From Methylomonas sp. EFPC3 (GTDB lineage: Bacteria; Pseudomonadota; Gammaproteobacteria; Methylococcales; Methylomonadaceae), in the NCBI RefSeq assembly GCF_029643245.1, contig NZ_CP116398.1, forward strand, positions 1,736,001-1,800,000: 64,000 nt of DNA, given 5' to 3'. Made by a program: the position numbers and the translations under genes. Positions 44,522-54,627 of this stretch are shown one piece after another; position 1 is the first letter of the stretch, and each line of letters begins with the position of its first letter. The notes under the pieces were generated by a model. It was not told where the DNA came from. It saw nothing but the letters and a program-made list of their open reading frames with translations, and did not search any database.

Positions 44522-45418
44522 ATGAAAATTTTAAACGCAATAACCATTTTTTGCTGTGTAACTCAAATGGGCTGCACTGTAGTGCCAACAGTCGAGTACA
44601 GCAAAATTTTTAGTGCGAAGGATTTGAAGGGAGATGAAATAGATACTTTCTTTTTAAGTAAGTCTATTATAAAAATTGATCAACAAGGCACTATTAAAAA
44701 TGCAGAAGGCAAAGATGTTAGCAATTTAACAGTAGTATCAATACCCACTGAATCGATCGATTTTAAAGTCGGCATACGTAAATCTGACCCTATTGGTGTC
44801 GAAACTAATCTAAACATTGCAAAGATTGAAAATACTGAACTAATAAAAGAATCGGGTACAGAAGTAACCGATAGAAGAGTTGAAATGATTGAGAAAGTTG
44901 GAACCATTATAACCGGTGTTGCGGCCATGGCCTTTGATGCATCTAAGGGACTGGAACCAGGAATGCTTCCCAAAGAAATAAAAACTTCGTTGGTGATGTC
45001 ATCCAATCAAGTTGGTCGAGAAGGGAAACAAGATGTTGATGCGAGCGAAGGAGTTACAATTGACTTCTCCCCCATACCGCCTGACGCTAAAGCAATTGAA
45101 GATTTTTCTGGCCCCATGGAAATGAGTGGTCTAATTTATTCGGCATGTCGTAATGCTACGATAAAATTTACATATTTAGGCCATAAGTACAAGAAAAATC
45201 TAAAAATAAGCGATCCTAGATTTTTTCAGCAAGTGGCATTCCCAGTTAAAGGAAAAATTTCATTCCATAGTGAATGTGGTGTATCAGTTACATCGGAAAA
45301 AGATACAGGTATTAAAACAGATGCAGAAATAATTAATGCTTTGGTCGCACAAGGTAAATCAATAAAGGACGCAATTGATGCATCCAAAAAGTCGGCTACC
45401 GATACCGTAAAAAAATAA
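44522..45418 (+). CDS. Putative lipoprotein of the AT-rich island
   Basis: 298 residues from ATG 44522, preceded by AGAGG. A short signal peptide ends in MGC (Cys about 18), lipobox-like. The mature protein is beta-rich and Lys/Ile/Ser-rich, with a Cys pair near the C terminus and a charged helical tail ('SIKDAIDASKKSATD'). No family recognised. Codon use (many AAA, ATT, TTA) contrasts with the GC-rich neighbours and implies transfer. The next gene (protease) is 221 bp downstream, same strand. Confidence 0.65.
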   Translation: MKILNAITIFCCVTQMGCTVVPTVEYSKIFSAKDLKGDEIDTFFLSKSIIKIDQQGTIKNAEGKDVSNLTVVSIPTESIDFKVGIRKSDPIGVETNLNIAKIENTELIKESGTEVTDRRVEMIEKVGTIITGVAAMAFDASKGLEPGMLPKEIKTSLVMSSNQVGREGKQDVDASEGVTIDFSPIPPDAKAIEDFSGPMEMSGLIYSACRNATIKFTYLGHKYKKNLKISDPRFFQQVAFPVKGKISFHSECGVSVTSEKDTGIKTDAEIINALVAQGKSIKDAIDASKKSATDTVKK

Positions 45419-45639
45419 CTAAAATTAACTTTTAAAAAATTCCTTTTTTAGTCATGCAGCCTCCAATGTTTCAATGCGTTACAATCAATGATGAAAGAGG
45501 TTTTTGGACGTTTTCTAAAACAGATCGCCACCTTTCTAATATTTATAGAATTTCAGTATTCCTTTAACAAATTTACAAGAATTAGACGGCGCGTCGATAT
45601 ATTTTTCCTGTATATGCAAATTAGTTATTAGGTGATTTT

Positions 45640-47019
45640 ATGAGATATTTTATTTTTTTATCTCTTTTTATTGGCATACCAACAAGCTGTTTTGCAGATA
45701 AGGCATTCCAGATTTTTGTAGATCCTATTAATTCCATATCTGTTCAGGCTAATGGTGTTTCTCCTATACATAAAAGAGATTTGAGTGAGTTGGCCGCAAA
45801 AATTGAAGGTACGGAAACAAGCGATTGTCATGCATATGGAAGACATAGTTCAGCCGAGGCAATTGCAAATGTCAAGATTTTGCGTCAAGACGACTCATCT
45901 ATCTCTTTTTCTTTATCAAATGCAGCAACAGCTTTAGGTGGTCATTTTCGTAACTGCGCTACTTGTGCATTAAGTAATTGTGTGGGAATTTTCGGAAACG
46001 ATACTACTGGACAAGCTACCGCAAACTCTAGAGCGTTGGTCACAATAAAGTTTGACAAAGAATTTCCAGCCGCAGACTACCTTTTAAATTTTAATAGTTC
46101 TTCAAAAGGTATCAGTCCAAAGTTTAAATTAACGGACCGGTTTGGCAATGAAATTAATTTGCAATCAACGAGTGACCAACAAATTATTCATGGATTTCCT
46201 GGTAATTTATACTATTTTTCAGTCGATCTAGATATTTCAGTGAGCAATAAAGGCGGATGCTGCAAAGATGAAAAAAGCAATTATTCCGTAATTGACATTA
46301 GCGTATTAAAGGCACCAATACTCAGCTCAATGGGGATTGTTGAACCGTATATTAGAGGTGGCGACGAAACGGAACCGGGTTCTTATATGAATGTTGGCGC
46401 TATTTTAATTGGAGGAAGATTACACTGTACAGGAACAGTTGTTGGAAAACAAACAATCCTTACGGCAGCACATTGTTTAGAAGGATATGAAAATCAGCTA
46501 GACAATATGAGCTTTATCTTAGGTACAAATATACAGCAACCTGAAATTCAAGCAATTGGCATAAGTAATTTCGAATATCCTAAGGAAAATATAATAGGAT
46601 TCAAGTTTAATCGAAATACTTTAGAAGATGATATAGGATTGGTTTATCTCAAACACGAATTAACCGTTGAGCCAGTAATGTTACATACCGGTTTACCATC
46701 ATGGAATGAAATATTGGATAAGAGAAAAAATTTGACTTTTGTAGGCTTTGGTTATGATGTCATTGAAGATCAAAAGGTTGGGGTTGGAATAAAAAGAGAG
46801 GCGTCTTGGTATATCAATAAGGTAGAGAATCGCAGAGTGGCTTTCCAAGTAATTGGAAAAAATACATGTAAAGGTGATTCCGGCGGGCCTGCTTTCATTT
46901 TTTCATCTAGATCAATAATTCAAGTAGGAATAACATCAGGAGGAAATAGTACTTGTACTGAAGGATTTGAAACTAGAATCGACGCTTTTAGCATATGGTT
47001 GGCTGGAAAAATAAGATGA
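45640..47019 (+). CDS. Secreted trypsin-like serine protease with novel N-terminal domain
   Basis: 459 residues. Signal peptide (1-19, ending CFADK). Residues 20-225 form an unrecognised Cys-containing beta-rich domain. From about 240 a chymotrypsin-fold S1 protease has the full triad: His 278 in LTAAHCLEG, Asp 331 in EDDIGLVYL, Ser 414 in KGDSGGPAF. The Ser-loop Cys and the Cys after His suggest disulphides. Probably periplasmic or extracellular. AT-rich codon use matches the preceding lipoprotein gene, so both arrived together. Confidence 0.88.
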   Translation: MRYFIFLSLFIGIPTSCFADKAFQIFVDPINSISVQANGVSPIHKRDLSELAAKIEGTETSDCHAYGRHSSAEAIANVKILRQDDSSISFSLSNAATALGGHFRNCATCALSNCVGIFGNDTTGQATANSRALVTIKFDKEFPAADYLLNFNSSSKGISPKFKLTDRFGNEINLQSTSDQQIIHGFPGNLYYFSVDLDISVSNKGGCCKDEKSNYSVIDISVLKAPILSSMGIVEPYIRGGDETEPGSYMNVGAILIGGRLHCTGTVVGKQTILTAAHCLEGYENQLDNMSFILGTNIQQPEIQAIGISNFEYPKENIIGFKFNRNTLEDDIGLVYLKHELTVEPVMLHTGLPSWNEILDKRKNLTFVGFGYDVIEDQKVGVGIKREASWYINKVENRRVAFQVIGKNTCKGDSGGPAFIFSSRSIIQVGITSGGNSTCTEGFETRIDAFSIWLAGKIR

Positions 47020-48159
47020 ATAACAAAAAAAATAGCTTTTAATTTAGCAAGTTACGAATATTTTCTGATCTCATTATAACTAATTATTATTCAATATTTT
47101 AAGGTTATTATCGCTAACTAAGCTAAACGCCTTTACAACGGGCGATAGCATTTAGTTTGGGAATTGTTGTCATCGTTCGGTCGAGTTAATTGTAGAAAAG
47201 TTTTCATTTATTTTTCTTTTGAAATCTACACCATGGCAACACCCCCTGGTGACGTCAAATTCCTAAGAACACCTTGAAAATCCCTATTTTTTGCAATACA
47301 CTAAAGTTAAAGTATTCTTTTTATTGTGGCGGTATTTTTGATAATGAGGTTTATTGAGGCGCAACTAACAATGCCAAAATCTAAAAACAACGCTTTATGA
47401 CAAGCGTTAAACTAGCAATTTACGGCATTAACCTGCCATTCAGAAATCCAGCTTGATAGACTGCTTTTGGCCGAACTCACCCAAAATATACTGACACGCG
47501 CTTCTGCAAGCATAAGTATCCTTCAGTGAACTACTCGGCAAGTAGCCAACAATTGCCACCTCCCCCCCAACCGCCCGATTCTCCGCACGCAACCACGCCA
47601 ACTCCGGATTGGCTTCTAAACGCGGCCGCCAAATTGCTGCGGAATCGGACGGCGAGATGGGTAGCGGCGGTTCCAGCATGATCAGATTGGCCGGTAGAGC
47701 CGATCGGCTGCGGCGCGGGAAGCGACCGTCAATACCAGGTCGATGCCGTCTAACAAGGCGGCGGCCAGCTCTCGCTCCCGGCTTTGTGCGGCCACCTCGG
47801 CCGGGTCCGGCGGGCGCGGATTTGATCCTGGCAAAGCATTTGCCGCTCCGCCAAACACCCCCAAATCCGAGCGGTCTTAAACCCGCGCCTACCGAAAGTC
47901 GGGGCTGAATTTGCAATGACGAGCAAAGCCAAATAAGCTGCAGTCGGACGAAGCCGAAACCCGCTTGGCACCGGCGTGCGGGCTCGTCGCGATTCGGCCA
48001 GTTTAGCGGGCTCCGGCGATAACGCCGCAGAAAGCCCCGATCGCACCTTTGTCGTGGCAGACCACGGCGAAGGTTTCGTAACGTTTTTCGCCCTAACCTT
48101 AACGAAAGCAGGCTACGGAATTGCGGTTTGGGTTTAACGGCATAGTGCAGGGGGTAGGT
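47020..48159. other. Long intergenic region after the protease
   Basis: 1140 bp. The first 400 bp are AT-rich and featureless apart from short inverted repeats. From about 47440 composition returns to GC-rich and a LysR remnant (47575-47780, minus) is visible. No intact gene seen. Confidence 0.5.
47575..47780 (-). pseudogene. LysR-type regulator, C-terminal remnant
   Basis: Two minus-strand fragments in different frames join near 47690: 'LLDGIDLVLTVASRAAADRLYR' (first part) and 'IMLEPPLPIS...WRPRLEANPELAWLR' (second part). The pattern 'DLVLTV ... PLPI ... W-x-R-L-x-x-x-P-x-x-x-WLR' is the usual end of LysR substrate-binding domains. The rest of the gene is missing. Confidence 0.4.
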
Positions 48160-49110
48160 ATGAACGGTCACCAACACGGTCGGCGCGGGCCGACGTTCCC
48201 GATGCGGTTTAACGTGGTTACTTTTTTCCTGGTGGCGTGGCTTGGCTCGGGCTGGGCGGCGGCGGACGAGCCGAACCTGAGGCAACGGGCGTTAACCTAC
48301 CCGGTATTGATTCCGCGAGTACAGCCCGCATCAAGCGAGGCCGAACAACCGGCCAGCACCCAGCCGGCCCAGCGGGTTGACGACAAGGTGTCCGCGCCCG
48401 CGGTTCAGCGCTTGCCGGACCGAATGACGGTCAAACCGCCACTGCTGTCGCAAGATCAGATCCGGCTGAAAAAGGAATTGCACGCGCTAAACCGGCAGAA
48501 AAAACAGTTGGAACAAGAGGCGGTGAATGCCAGGAGTCAGCTCGATCAGAAACAGGCGCAGTTGAAGCAAACCAGCCAACCCTTGTTAAAACAAAGACTG
48601 CAGTTGGAGATCAATCAGATCAATTCGCAACTGGGTAGTCTGCAACAGAATCTGCAAAACGTTGACCAACAGCGGCAAACCTTGATGATGCACATCACCG
48701 ATAGCAGCGATTATCAAGACGATACCGAGGAGTTGACGCCTGCCGGTCAGACCGGTTCCGAAGGCCCCGGCCGCTGGAATCCCGATGGCCGTCAGAATTA
48801 TTGTTTTATCGCCACGGCTGCTTACGGCAGTCCGCTGGCGCAGGAAGTGGTGGCATTGAAACGCTTCAGGGACCGGCATTTGCTGCCATACTCGCTGGGC
48901 CGCGCCTTCGTCGATGTGTACTACCGGTATTCGCCGCCGGTCGCCGACTATGTCGCCCGGCACCAAGCTGCCCGGATTGCGACGCGGATGCTGCTCTGGC
49001 CGGTGGTGGCGGCACTGAAACACCCTGCCCTGTTTTGGTTAAGCCTGTTGTTCGGGCTGGGTATAGCCGTTAAGCGCCAGCGTAAACCGGTTACCGGCGT
49101 CAAATTGTAA
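48160..49110 (+). CDS. CFI-box protein with N-terminal coiled coil
   Basis: 316 residues from ATG 48160 (AGGGGGT upstream); ATG 48202 is an alternative just before the signal peptide ([17 protein letters not shown]). Residues about 110-190 form a Gln/Leu/Lys-rich coiled coil. Near the C terminus is the CFI-box [10 protein letters not shown] (Cys 215), followed by '[20 protein letters not shown]', a last hydrophobic helix and a basic end, the layout of CFI-box-CTERM proteins, which are thought to be processed and sorted. It is 8 bp upstream of the CHAT lipoprotein gene, so the two are probably co-expressed. Confidence 0.8.
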   Translation: MNGHQHGRRGPTFPMRFNVVTFFLVAWLGSGWAAADEPNLRQRALTYPVLIPRVQPASSEAEQPASTQPAQRVDDKVSAPAVQRLPDRMTVKPPLLSQDQIRLKKELHALNRQKKQLEQEAVNARSQLDQKQAQLKQTSQPLLKQRLQLEINQINSQLGSLQQNLQNVDQQRQTLMMHITDSSDYQDDTEELTPAGQTGSEGPGRWNPDGRQNYCFIATAAYGSPLAQEVVALKRFRDRHLLPYSLGRAFVDVYYRYSPPVADYVARHQAARIATRMLLWPVVAALKHPALFWLSLLFGLGIAVKRQRKPVTGVKL

Positions 49111-49118
49111 AGGCCGAG

Positions 49119-51935
49119 ATGACGGCCATGAGCGGATTGCCCCCTTTGCGCCACGCCCTGTTGGCCGGCGTGCTGAGCTGGGTCGCTGCCGGCTGTAATT
49201 TGCTGCACAGCGCGGAGAACCTGGATTTTCCGGACGATGCCGAGTCTGGCGCCATCATGACCGGTAACCGGCCCAGCCAAGCGCAGCGCTTGCGGGAACT
49301 GGGTTTGCGCGAGTTTAAACAACAACGCTACGATCTGGCGTTAAGCCATTATCGGCAAGCCCTGGCATTGGCGCACAACACCGAGCCGCCTGAATTCCGC
49401 GGCGATTTATTTTACAAAATCGGCCGCAGCCATCTAAAACTCCAGCAATACGCTCAGGCCACGACCGCCTTCGAAAACGGCTTGCAGCAATTCGACGCCG
49501 AGCACGAGAATGAGCTGGCGATATTGCACAACATGTTGGGCACCACCTATCGAAAATTGGGCGCGATCGACAAAGCCGGGGCGCATTTGGAGCAGGCTCT
49601 AAGCTTGCGGCGTAAACTGGCCGACGGCTTGGGCGAAGCGAGGACGCTGGGCAATCTGGGATTGACTTATCTGGCGCAGGGCCGCTACGCCAAAGCACTG
49701 GAGATCTACCATCAAGCCCAACAACGGTTCTCCGCATTGCCGGAGGCGTCAGTTCACGACAAAGGCACCATCCTCAGCAATATCAGCGCGGTTTATGCCG
49801 AAATGGGCCGATACGACACGGCCCTGGCCCAGCAACGCCAGGCGTTGGCCATTTTCGAGGCTGCCGAGGATATCGACGTCCAGGCCGATATCGCTTCGGC
49901 TTACCACAATCTCGGTTATATCTACGCCGAACAAAAAGATCACCAGGCCGCAACCAAAGCCTTCGAAAACGCCATTGCGATTCGCGAGCAGCTCAACGAC
50001 CGTTTCGGCGTCGCGGAAACCCAAAACAATCTCGGGCTGACGCTAAGCGAGCAACAGCAGCACACGCCAGCACTCGCCGTGTTATCGAGCGCACTCGACG
50101 TGTTGCAACAGCTCGGCACCCGTAAGCCGACCGCGGCCACTTACGATAGCATCGGCAGCGTTTACGCCCGCCTCGGCCAACTCGAACCGGCATTTACCGC
50201 CTATTTGCAAGCGCTGGCGATCTGGCGCGACATTGGAGACCGCGACAATGCCAGAATCACCCTGGGAAACATCGGCGCCCTGTTCGAGCGGCAAGGTCAA
50301 CAGACCTTGGCTATCGCCTTCTACAAGCAGTCCGTCAACCTCAGCGAACGGATACGCAACGACTTGAAATCCCTGCCGGAGCAGGATCAAAAAGCCTATC
50401 TGGCCAGAGTGCAGGGTTTTTACCGCAGTCTTGCCGATCTATTGCTGCGCCAGGACCGGGTGATCGAGGCCCAACAAGTGCTGGATCTGTTAAAAGTGCA
50501 GGAAGCCGCCGACTTCCTCGGCCCGGTGCGCGGCAACGAAACGACCGGCCAGGGTGTGGCCGAATTGCCGGCAGAGCAAGACATTTTAAAAAACTACGCC
50601 GCGTTGGAGCGACAAGCCATCAGCACCGGCCAGGCACTGGCGGCCTTGGACAAACTGGACCGCTCCCAACGGAGCCCGGAGCAGCAAAAACAGTGGCAGG
50701 AATTGGACCGGCAGCAACGCAGCCTGCAACGTGCCTTCGCAACCTTCATCGAAAGCCGCGAGATTCAGGCTCTGATCGGCAATCTGAGCCGGGAAGCCCG
50801 AACCGCATTGCCGGCTCTGGAACAACTGCGCTCGCTCAAGGACAATCTGGCCCGCTTGGGAACACAGACGGTGTTGCTCTATCCATTGGTGTTGGACGAC
50901 CGCTTGGAGATCGTCCTGGTCGGGACGCTGAGTCCGCCATTACATATTCCGGTGCCGGTGGACCGCGCAACATTGAATCAGGCGATTGTGGAACTGAGAA
51001 CCGCCCTCACTCGGCGGCAAAACGACGTCGAACAAAGGGCGCAGACACTGTACCGCTGGCTGGTACAGCCGATAGAACCCCATCTGCACCAGCTCGGTGC
51101 CAAAACCATTCTCTACGCCCCCGACGGCGTCCTGCGCTACATCCCGCTGGCGGCCTTGCACGACGGCCGGCAATGGCTGGCGCAACGCTTTAACACCGTC
51201 AACATAACCGCTTTATCTCTGACCGAACTCGAGACCCGGCCGCTGCGCGAGCCTAAATTGCTGGCGGCGGCCTTCGCCAGCGGCGATTACGATTTCACCT
51301 TGGGCGACCGGCATTTCGACTTCAAAGGACTGCCGTTTGCCGGCCTGGAAGTGAATGATCTGGCCGCTTTGTATCCGGGGGCGCTAAAGCTGGTCGACCG
51401 CAACTTCACTCCCGCTGCGGTACTTCCGGAACTGAACCGGTTCAATATCATTCACTTCGCCACCCATGCGGCGCTGGTGTCAGGCAAGCCGGACGAATCG
51501 TTCATCCTGTTCGGCAACGGCGAACGGGTTACGGTCGATCAGGTCAAGTACGAGTGGTCGCTGGAAAACGTCGACTTGATTGCGCTCAGCGCCTGCGAAA
51601 CCGCTTTGGGGGCGTCGCTGGGCAAGGGTGAGGAGATTTTGGGGCTGGGCTTTCTGATGGAAAACGCGGGAGCCCGCGCTACGCTGGCATCGCTATGGTC
51701 GGTGGACGACGGCGGCACCCAGGCCTTGATGAACGCTTTTTATCGCGCCCTGCAACAATCCGGCACCACCAAGGGAGATGCCCTCCGCCAAGCCCAGCTA
51801 TCCATGATAACCGGCGCTTCCGGCCCCGGTTCCGACGACGGCCGCGGCGTGCAGGCCAGCGACGGCGACGGCGGCGTTTCTTTTAGCCACCCCTACTACT
51901 GGGCTCCCTTCATATTGATCGGTAACGGCCTTTGA
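49119..51935 (+). CDS. TPR-CHAT protease lipoprotein
   Basis: 938 residues. Signal peptide with lipobox AAGC (Cys 26). Residues about 60-430 hold eight to nine TPRs (NLGLTYLAQGRYAKALEIY and similar), then a helical linker and a C-terminal CHAT (caspase-like) peptidase domain (about 600-938). The catalytic dyad is visible: His 783 in FATHAAL and Cys 826 in LSACETAL, with the usual 'AGARATLASLWSVDD' after it. CHAT-TPR proteins act as peptidases or signal scaffolds, several in conflict or stress systems. A lipidated version would face the periplasm or outside. Next to it are a CFI-box protein and, further upstream, a trypsin-like protease. Confidence 0.92.
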   Translation: MTAMSGLPPLRHALLAGVLSWVAAGCNLLHSAENLDFPDDAESGAIMTGNRPSQAQRLRELGLREFKQQRYDLALSHYRQALALAHNTEPPEFRGDLFYKIGRSHLKLQQYAQATTAFENGLQQFDAEHENELAILHNMLGTTYRKLGAIDKAGAHLEQALSLRRKLADGLGEARTLGNLGLTYLAQGRYAKALEIYHQAQQRFSALPEASVHDKGTILSNISAVYAEMGRYDTALAQQRQALAIFEAAEDIDVQADIASAYHNLGYIYAEQKDHQAATKAFENAIAIREQLNDRFGVAETQNNLGLTLSEQQQHTPALAVLSSALDVLQQLGTRKPTAATYDSIGSVYARLGQLEPAFTAYLQALAIWRDIGDRDNARITLGNIGALFERQGQQTLAIAFYKQSVNLSERIRNDLKSLPEQDQKAYLARVQGFYRSLADLLLRQDRVIEAQQVLDLLKVQEAADFLGPVRGNETTGQGVAELPAEQDILKNYAALERQAISTGQALAALDKLDRSQRSPEQQKQWQELDRQQRSLQRAFATFIESREIQALIGNLSREARTALPALEQLRSLKDNLARLGTQTVLLYPLVLDDRLEIVLVGTLSPPLHIPVPVDRATLNQAIVELRTALTRRQNDVEQRAQTLYRWLVQPIEPHLHQLGAKTILYAPDGVLRYIPLAALHDGRQWLAQRFNTVNITALSLTELETRPLREPKLLAAAFASGDYDFTLGDRHFDFKGLPFAGLEVNDLAALYPGALKLVDRNFTPAAVLPELNRFNIIHFATHAALVSGKPDESFILFGNGERVTVDQVKYEWSLENVDLIALSACETALGASLGKGEEILGLGFLMENAGARATLASLWSVDDGGTQALMNAFYRALQQSGTTKGDALRQAQLSMITGASGPGSDDGRGVQASDGDGGVSFSHPYYWAPFILIGNGL

Positions 51936-51990
51936 GCCAATCGGCGGCGGCACCAGACCGACCGCTGCGCTTTAACCGACGGGTACACCA

Positions 51991-52016
51991 AAAAAGCCCC
52001 TGAGCAGGGGCTTTTT
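51991..52016. terminator. Bidirectional intrinsic terminator
   Basis: AAAAAGCCCC - TGAGCA - GGGGCTTTTT lies between the convergent CHAT and ssb genes; a T-tract serves each strand. Confidence 0.85.
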
Positions 52017-52038
52017 ATAGATACGGTCGCGGCCTACT

Positions 52039-52506
52039 TTAGAACGGAATGTCGTCGTCGAAATCGTCGTACGCGGCCGGGCCGGAGGGCGCCGGGCTGC
52101 CGCCAGCGCCTGCCGGGCGGTTGTCGTAGGCACTCGGCGGCGGCGTATTGCTGTCGGCGTAGCTGGCGGTACCGCCGCTGCGGCTGTCCAACATATGCAT
52201 ATTTTCGGCGACGATTTCGGTGGTGTAGCGGTCCTGGCCGTCCTGGCCCTGCCATTTCTGAGTGCGGATGCGGCCATCGACATAGACCTGGCTGCCCTTC
52301 TTAAGGTACTCGCCGGCGATTTTGGCCAAGCCGCTGAAAAACACCACCCGGTGCCATTCGGTTTCTTCCTTGCGCTCGTTGGTATTGCGGTCTTTCCAAC
52401 GCCGGCTGGTCGCCAGGCGGATCGTGGTGATGGCGTCGCCGCTCGGCATGTAACGTACTTCCGGATCGGCGCCGAGGCGGCCGATCAGCATGACTTTGTT
52501 CAGCAT
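52039..52506 (-). CDS. ssb: Single-stranded DNA-binding protein
   Basis: 155 residues. OB-fold start [18 protein letters not shown], '[21 protein letters not shown]', glycine/proline-rich flexible linker and the acidic tip DFDDDIPF that recruits repair and replication proteins. Lies downstream of yajR on the same strand, 30 bp apart, as in many gammaproteobacteria. Confidence 0.97.
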   Translation of the reverse strand: MLNKVMLIGRLGADPEVRYMPSGDAITTIRLATSRRWKDRNTNERKEETEWHRVVFFSGLAKIAGEYLKKGSQVYVDGRIRTQKWQGQDGQDRYTTEIVAENMHMLDSRSGGTASYADSNTPPPSAYDNRPAGAGGSPAPSGPAAYDDFDDDIPF

Positions 52507-52536
52507 GGTTGTCTCCGTGTGTTGTTCAGCAGCAGC

Positions 52537-53922
52537 CTAACGCCATTGCTGTAAAAATTGGTTGAGTTGGTCTTTGTCCAGGCGCTGGCTGTCGACCTTC
52601 AGATAAGCAGCGCGTTCTTCGAAATGCAGCCGGACTTCCTCGACGCCGGCAATCGCCAGCAATTGTTTGGAAAAGTCGCTACCCCGTTCGGCGGCAACGC
52701 CTTGTAACGGCAGCAGCAGATTGGCCCAATAGCGCGGCGGCGACATGAACAGCGCGATCACCACCCAGCTGGCGGCCACCCCGGCCGAAAACAGGAACAC
52801 GGCGACGGCGCCGAATTCGCCGTACAGCCAACCGCCGGCCGCCCCGCCCAGAAACGCGCCGAGGAACTGGCCGCTGGAGTAAATCCCCATCGCAGTGCCT
52901 TTTAAATCGCCCGGCGCGGTCTTCGAGATCAACGACGGCAAGGTCGCTTCCAACAAATTAAAACCGCAGAAGAAAATCCACAGACAGGCGATCAGGCCGA
53001 TCAGCTGGCCGTGCAATACCACGAAGCCGAGATTGGCGACGACCAGGGTCGCGATTGCGCCAAGAAACACCGGCTTCATCTTGCGTTTCTTCTCGGCAAT
53101 GATGACGAACGGAATGATGCCGGCCATCGAGGTCACCAACACCGGCAAGTACACCATCCAGTGGCTGCCACCGTCCAGACCGGCATCGCGCATCAGCAAG
53201 GGCACCACGACGAAGCTGGCCATCAGGATCAAATGCAAGGCAAAAATGCCGTAATTCAGGCGCAGCAGGTCGGGGTTGGTAATCACGCTGCTCAATTCCG
53301 ACGGGATGTATTCGGCGTCGCGGTGAGTGCTGATTTTTTCCGGATTGGGTACGACGAACAGAATCACCAGAATCGCCAGCGCGGCCAGCACGGCAATCAT
53401 CCAGAAAATACCGGCAATGCCGAACTGGTGGGCGATGATCGGCCCCAGCGTGATGGCAACCCCGAACGACACGCCGATGCTGGCGCCTATCGTCGCCATG
53501 GCTTTGGTGCGGTGTACTTCCTGAGTCAAATCGGCCAGCAGCGCCATGACCGCCGCCGAAATCGCCCCGCAACCCTGCAAGGCCCGGCCGATCAGGACGC
53601 CGTAAATATCGGTGGCCAGTGCCGCCCAAATGCTGCCGGCCACGAACAAGACTAAGCCGATCACGATCACAGTCTTGCGGCTGAAGCGGTCGGACAGCAG
53701 GCCGAACGGAATTTGCAAAATGGCTTGGGTCAAGCCGTATATACCCATGGTCAAACCGACCAGTTTCGGCGTGGAACCGGGCATTTGCTCGGTAAACAGC
53801 GACAACACCGGCAGCAGCATGAACAAACCCAGCATTCTGAGCGCATAGATACTGGCCAGCGACACGGTCGCCCGCTTCTCCATGGCCGTCATCGGACTGG
53901 TAATATCCTGAACCTGTGTCAA
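52537..53922 (-). CDS. yajR: YajR-like MFS transporter with C-terminal ferredoxin-like domain
   Basis: 461 residues, 12 transmembrane helices with MFS loop motif SDRFSRKTVIVIG, followed by a cytoplasmic domain (about 390-461) of the YAM/HMA-like fold ('FSKQLLAIAGVEEVRLHFEE'). This composite is diagnostic of YajR. Substrate unknown. The yajR-ssb pair is normally next to divergent uvrA; here about 8 kb separates them (see findings). Confidence 0.92.
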   Translation of the reverse strand: MTQVQDITSPMTAMEKRATVSLASIYALRMLGLFMLLPVLSLFTEQMPGSTPKLVGLTMGIYGLTQAILQIPFGLLSDRFSRKTVIVIGLVLFVAGSIWAALATDIYGVLIGRALQGCGAISAAVMALLADLTQEVHRTKAMATIGASIGVSFGVAITLGPIIAHQFGIAGIFWMIAVLAALAILVILFVVPNPEKISTHRDAEYIPSELSSVITNPDLLRLNYGIFALHLILMASFVVVPLLMRDAGLDGGSHWMVYLPVLVTSMAGIIPFVIIAEKKRKMKPVFLGAIATLVVANLGFVVLHGQLIGLIACLWIFFCGFNLLEATLPSLISKTAPGDLKGTAMGIYSSGQFLGAFLGGAAGGWLYGEFGAVAVFLFSAGVAASWVVIALFMSPPRYWANLLLPLQGVAAERGSDFSKQLLAIAGVEEVRLHFEERAAYLKVDSQRLDKDQLNQFLQQWR

Positions 53923-54174
53923 ACCTGTAACTCCTCTTTGCCTCGGTACGATTTAAGCCGCTTATAGTACCAGTTTCTCGCCGGCTTCCTCCAGCGCGAA
54001 CCGGCGAAATCGGCCGGACGCCGGGCGCGGATTGCCGGCCTGCGCCGGTTGCGCGTCACCCCAAGCCACGACCGGCTTACCGGCGACGCTGGCTCGGGAT
54101 ATACTCTGACTTTGCTTCGGACCCGGCCGGGTCCGTTAACCCCGAATTTCAAACTCGCCTCCCGGAGGGACGCC

Positions 54175-54615
54175 ATGAACCGTTTCACCCTGCTGCATTT
54201 GACCGCCTTGCTGATCGGCGGCAGCCTGCTCGGCGCCTGCTCGTTTTCGACCAGTTCGGAAAGCGCGTTCGACAGCTCGAAAGCCTTGTTCAACAGTGCT
54301 TCCAGCCCGTTCAAGTCCAGTTCCGATTCCTCGGGCGACGCCAAGGAAAAATACGAGGCAGACGTCGCCGATTACACGGCCGATTTCGTGGTCAGCTCCA
54401 GCGGCACGCTGGACAGCTTTCGCACCCGCTTGAGCGAACTCGCGGAAAACCACGGCATCACCGATTGGGAGAACGACCGCTACACCTACCTCGGCATCGG
54501 CCGCGGCCTGCGCAAAGCCAAGCTCGGCAAGCCGCAAATCTCGGCGTTCACGGAAAGCCTGAGCCGTAACGATCCGATGAAAAAACAAGCCATCGAAGAC
54601 GGCCTGAAAAAATAA
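54175..54615 (+). CDS. Small putative lipoprotein
   Basis: 146 residues from ATG 54175 (GGAGGG upstream). Lipobox LLGAC (Cys 22) then a Ser-rich linker (about 23-60) and a helical globular part. Family not recognised with certainty; conserved gammaproteobacterial lipoproteins of this build exist. 12 bp upstream of the DUF4105 gene, so co-transcribed. Confidence 0.75.
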   Translation: MNRFTLLHLTALLIGGSLLGACSFSTSSESAFDSSKALFNSASSPFKSSSDSSGDAKEKYEADVADYTADFVVSSSGTLDSFRTRLSELAENHGITDWENDRYTYLGIGRGLRKAKLGKPQISAFTESLSRNDPMKKQAIEDGLKK

Positions 54616-54627
54616 CCGGACCCCGCC

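Noticed and set aside
47440-48285. 281-codon minus-strand frame
   Set aside because: The first 190 residues are Arg-rich nonsense from an antisense frame overlapping the CFI-box gene; only the LysR-like end is meaningful, and that is shared with another frame.
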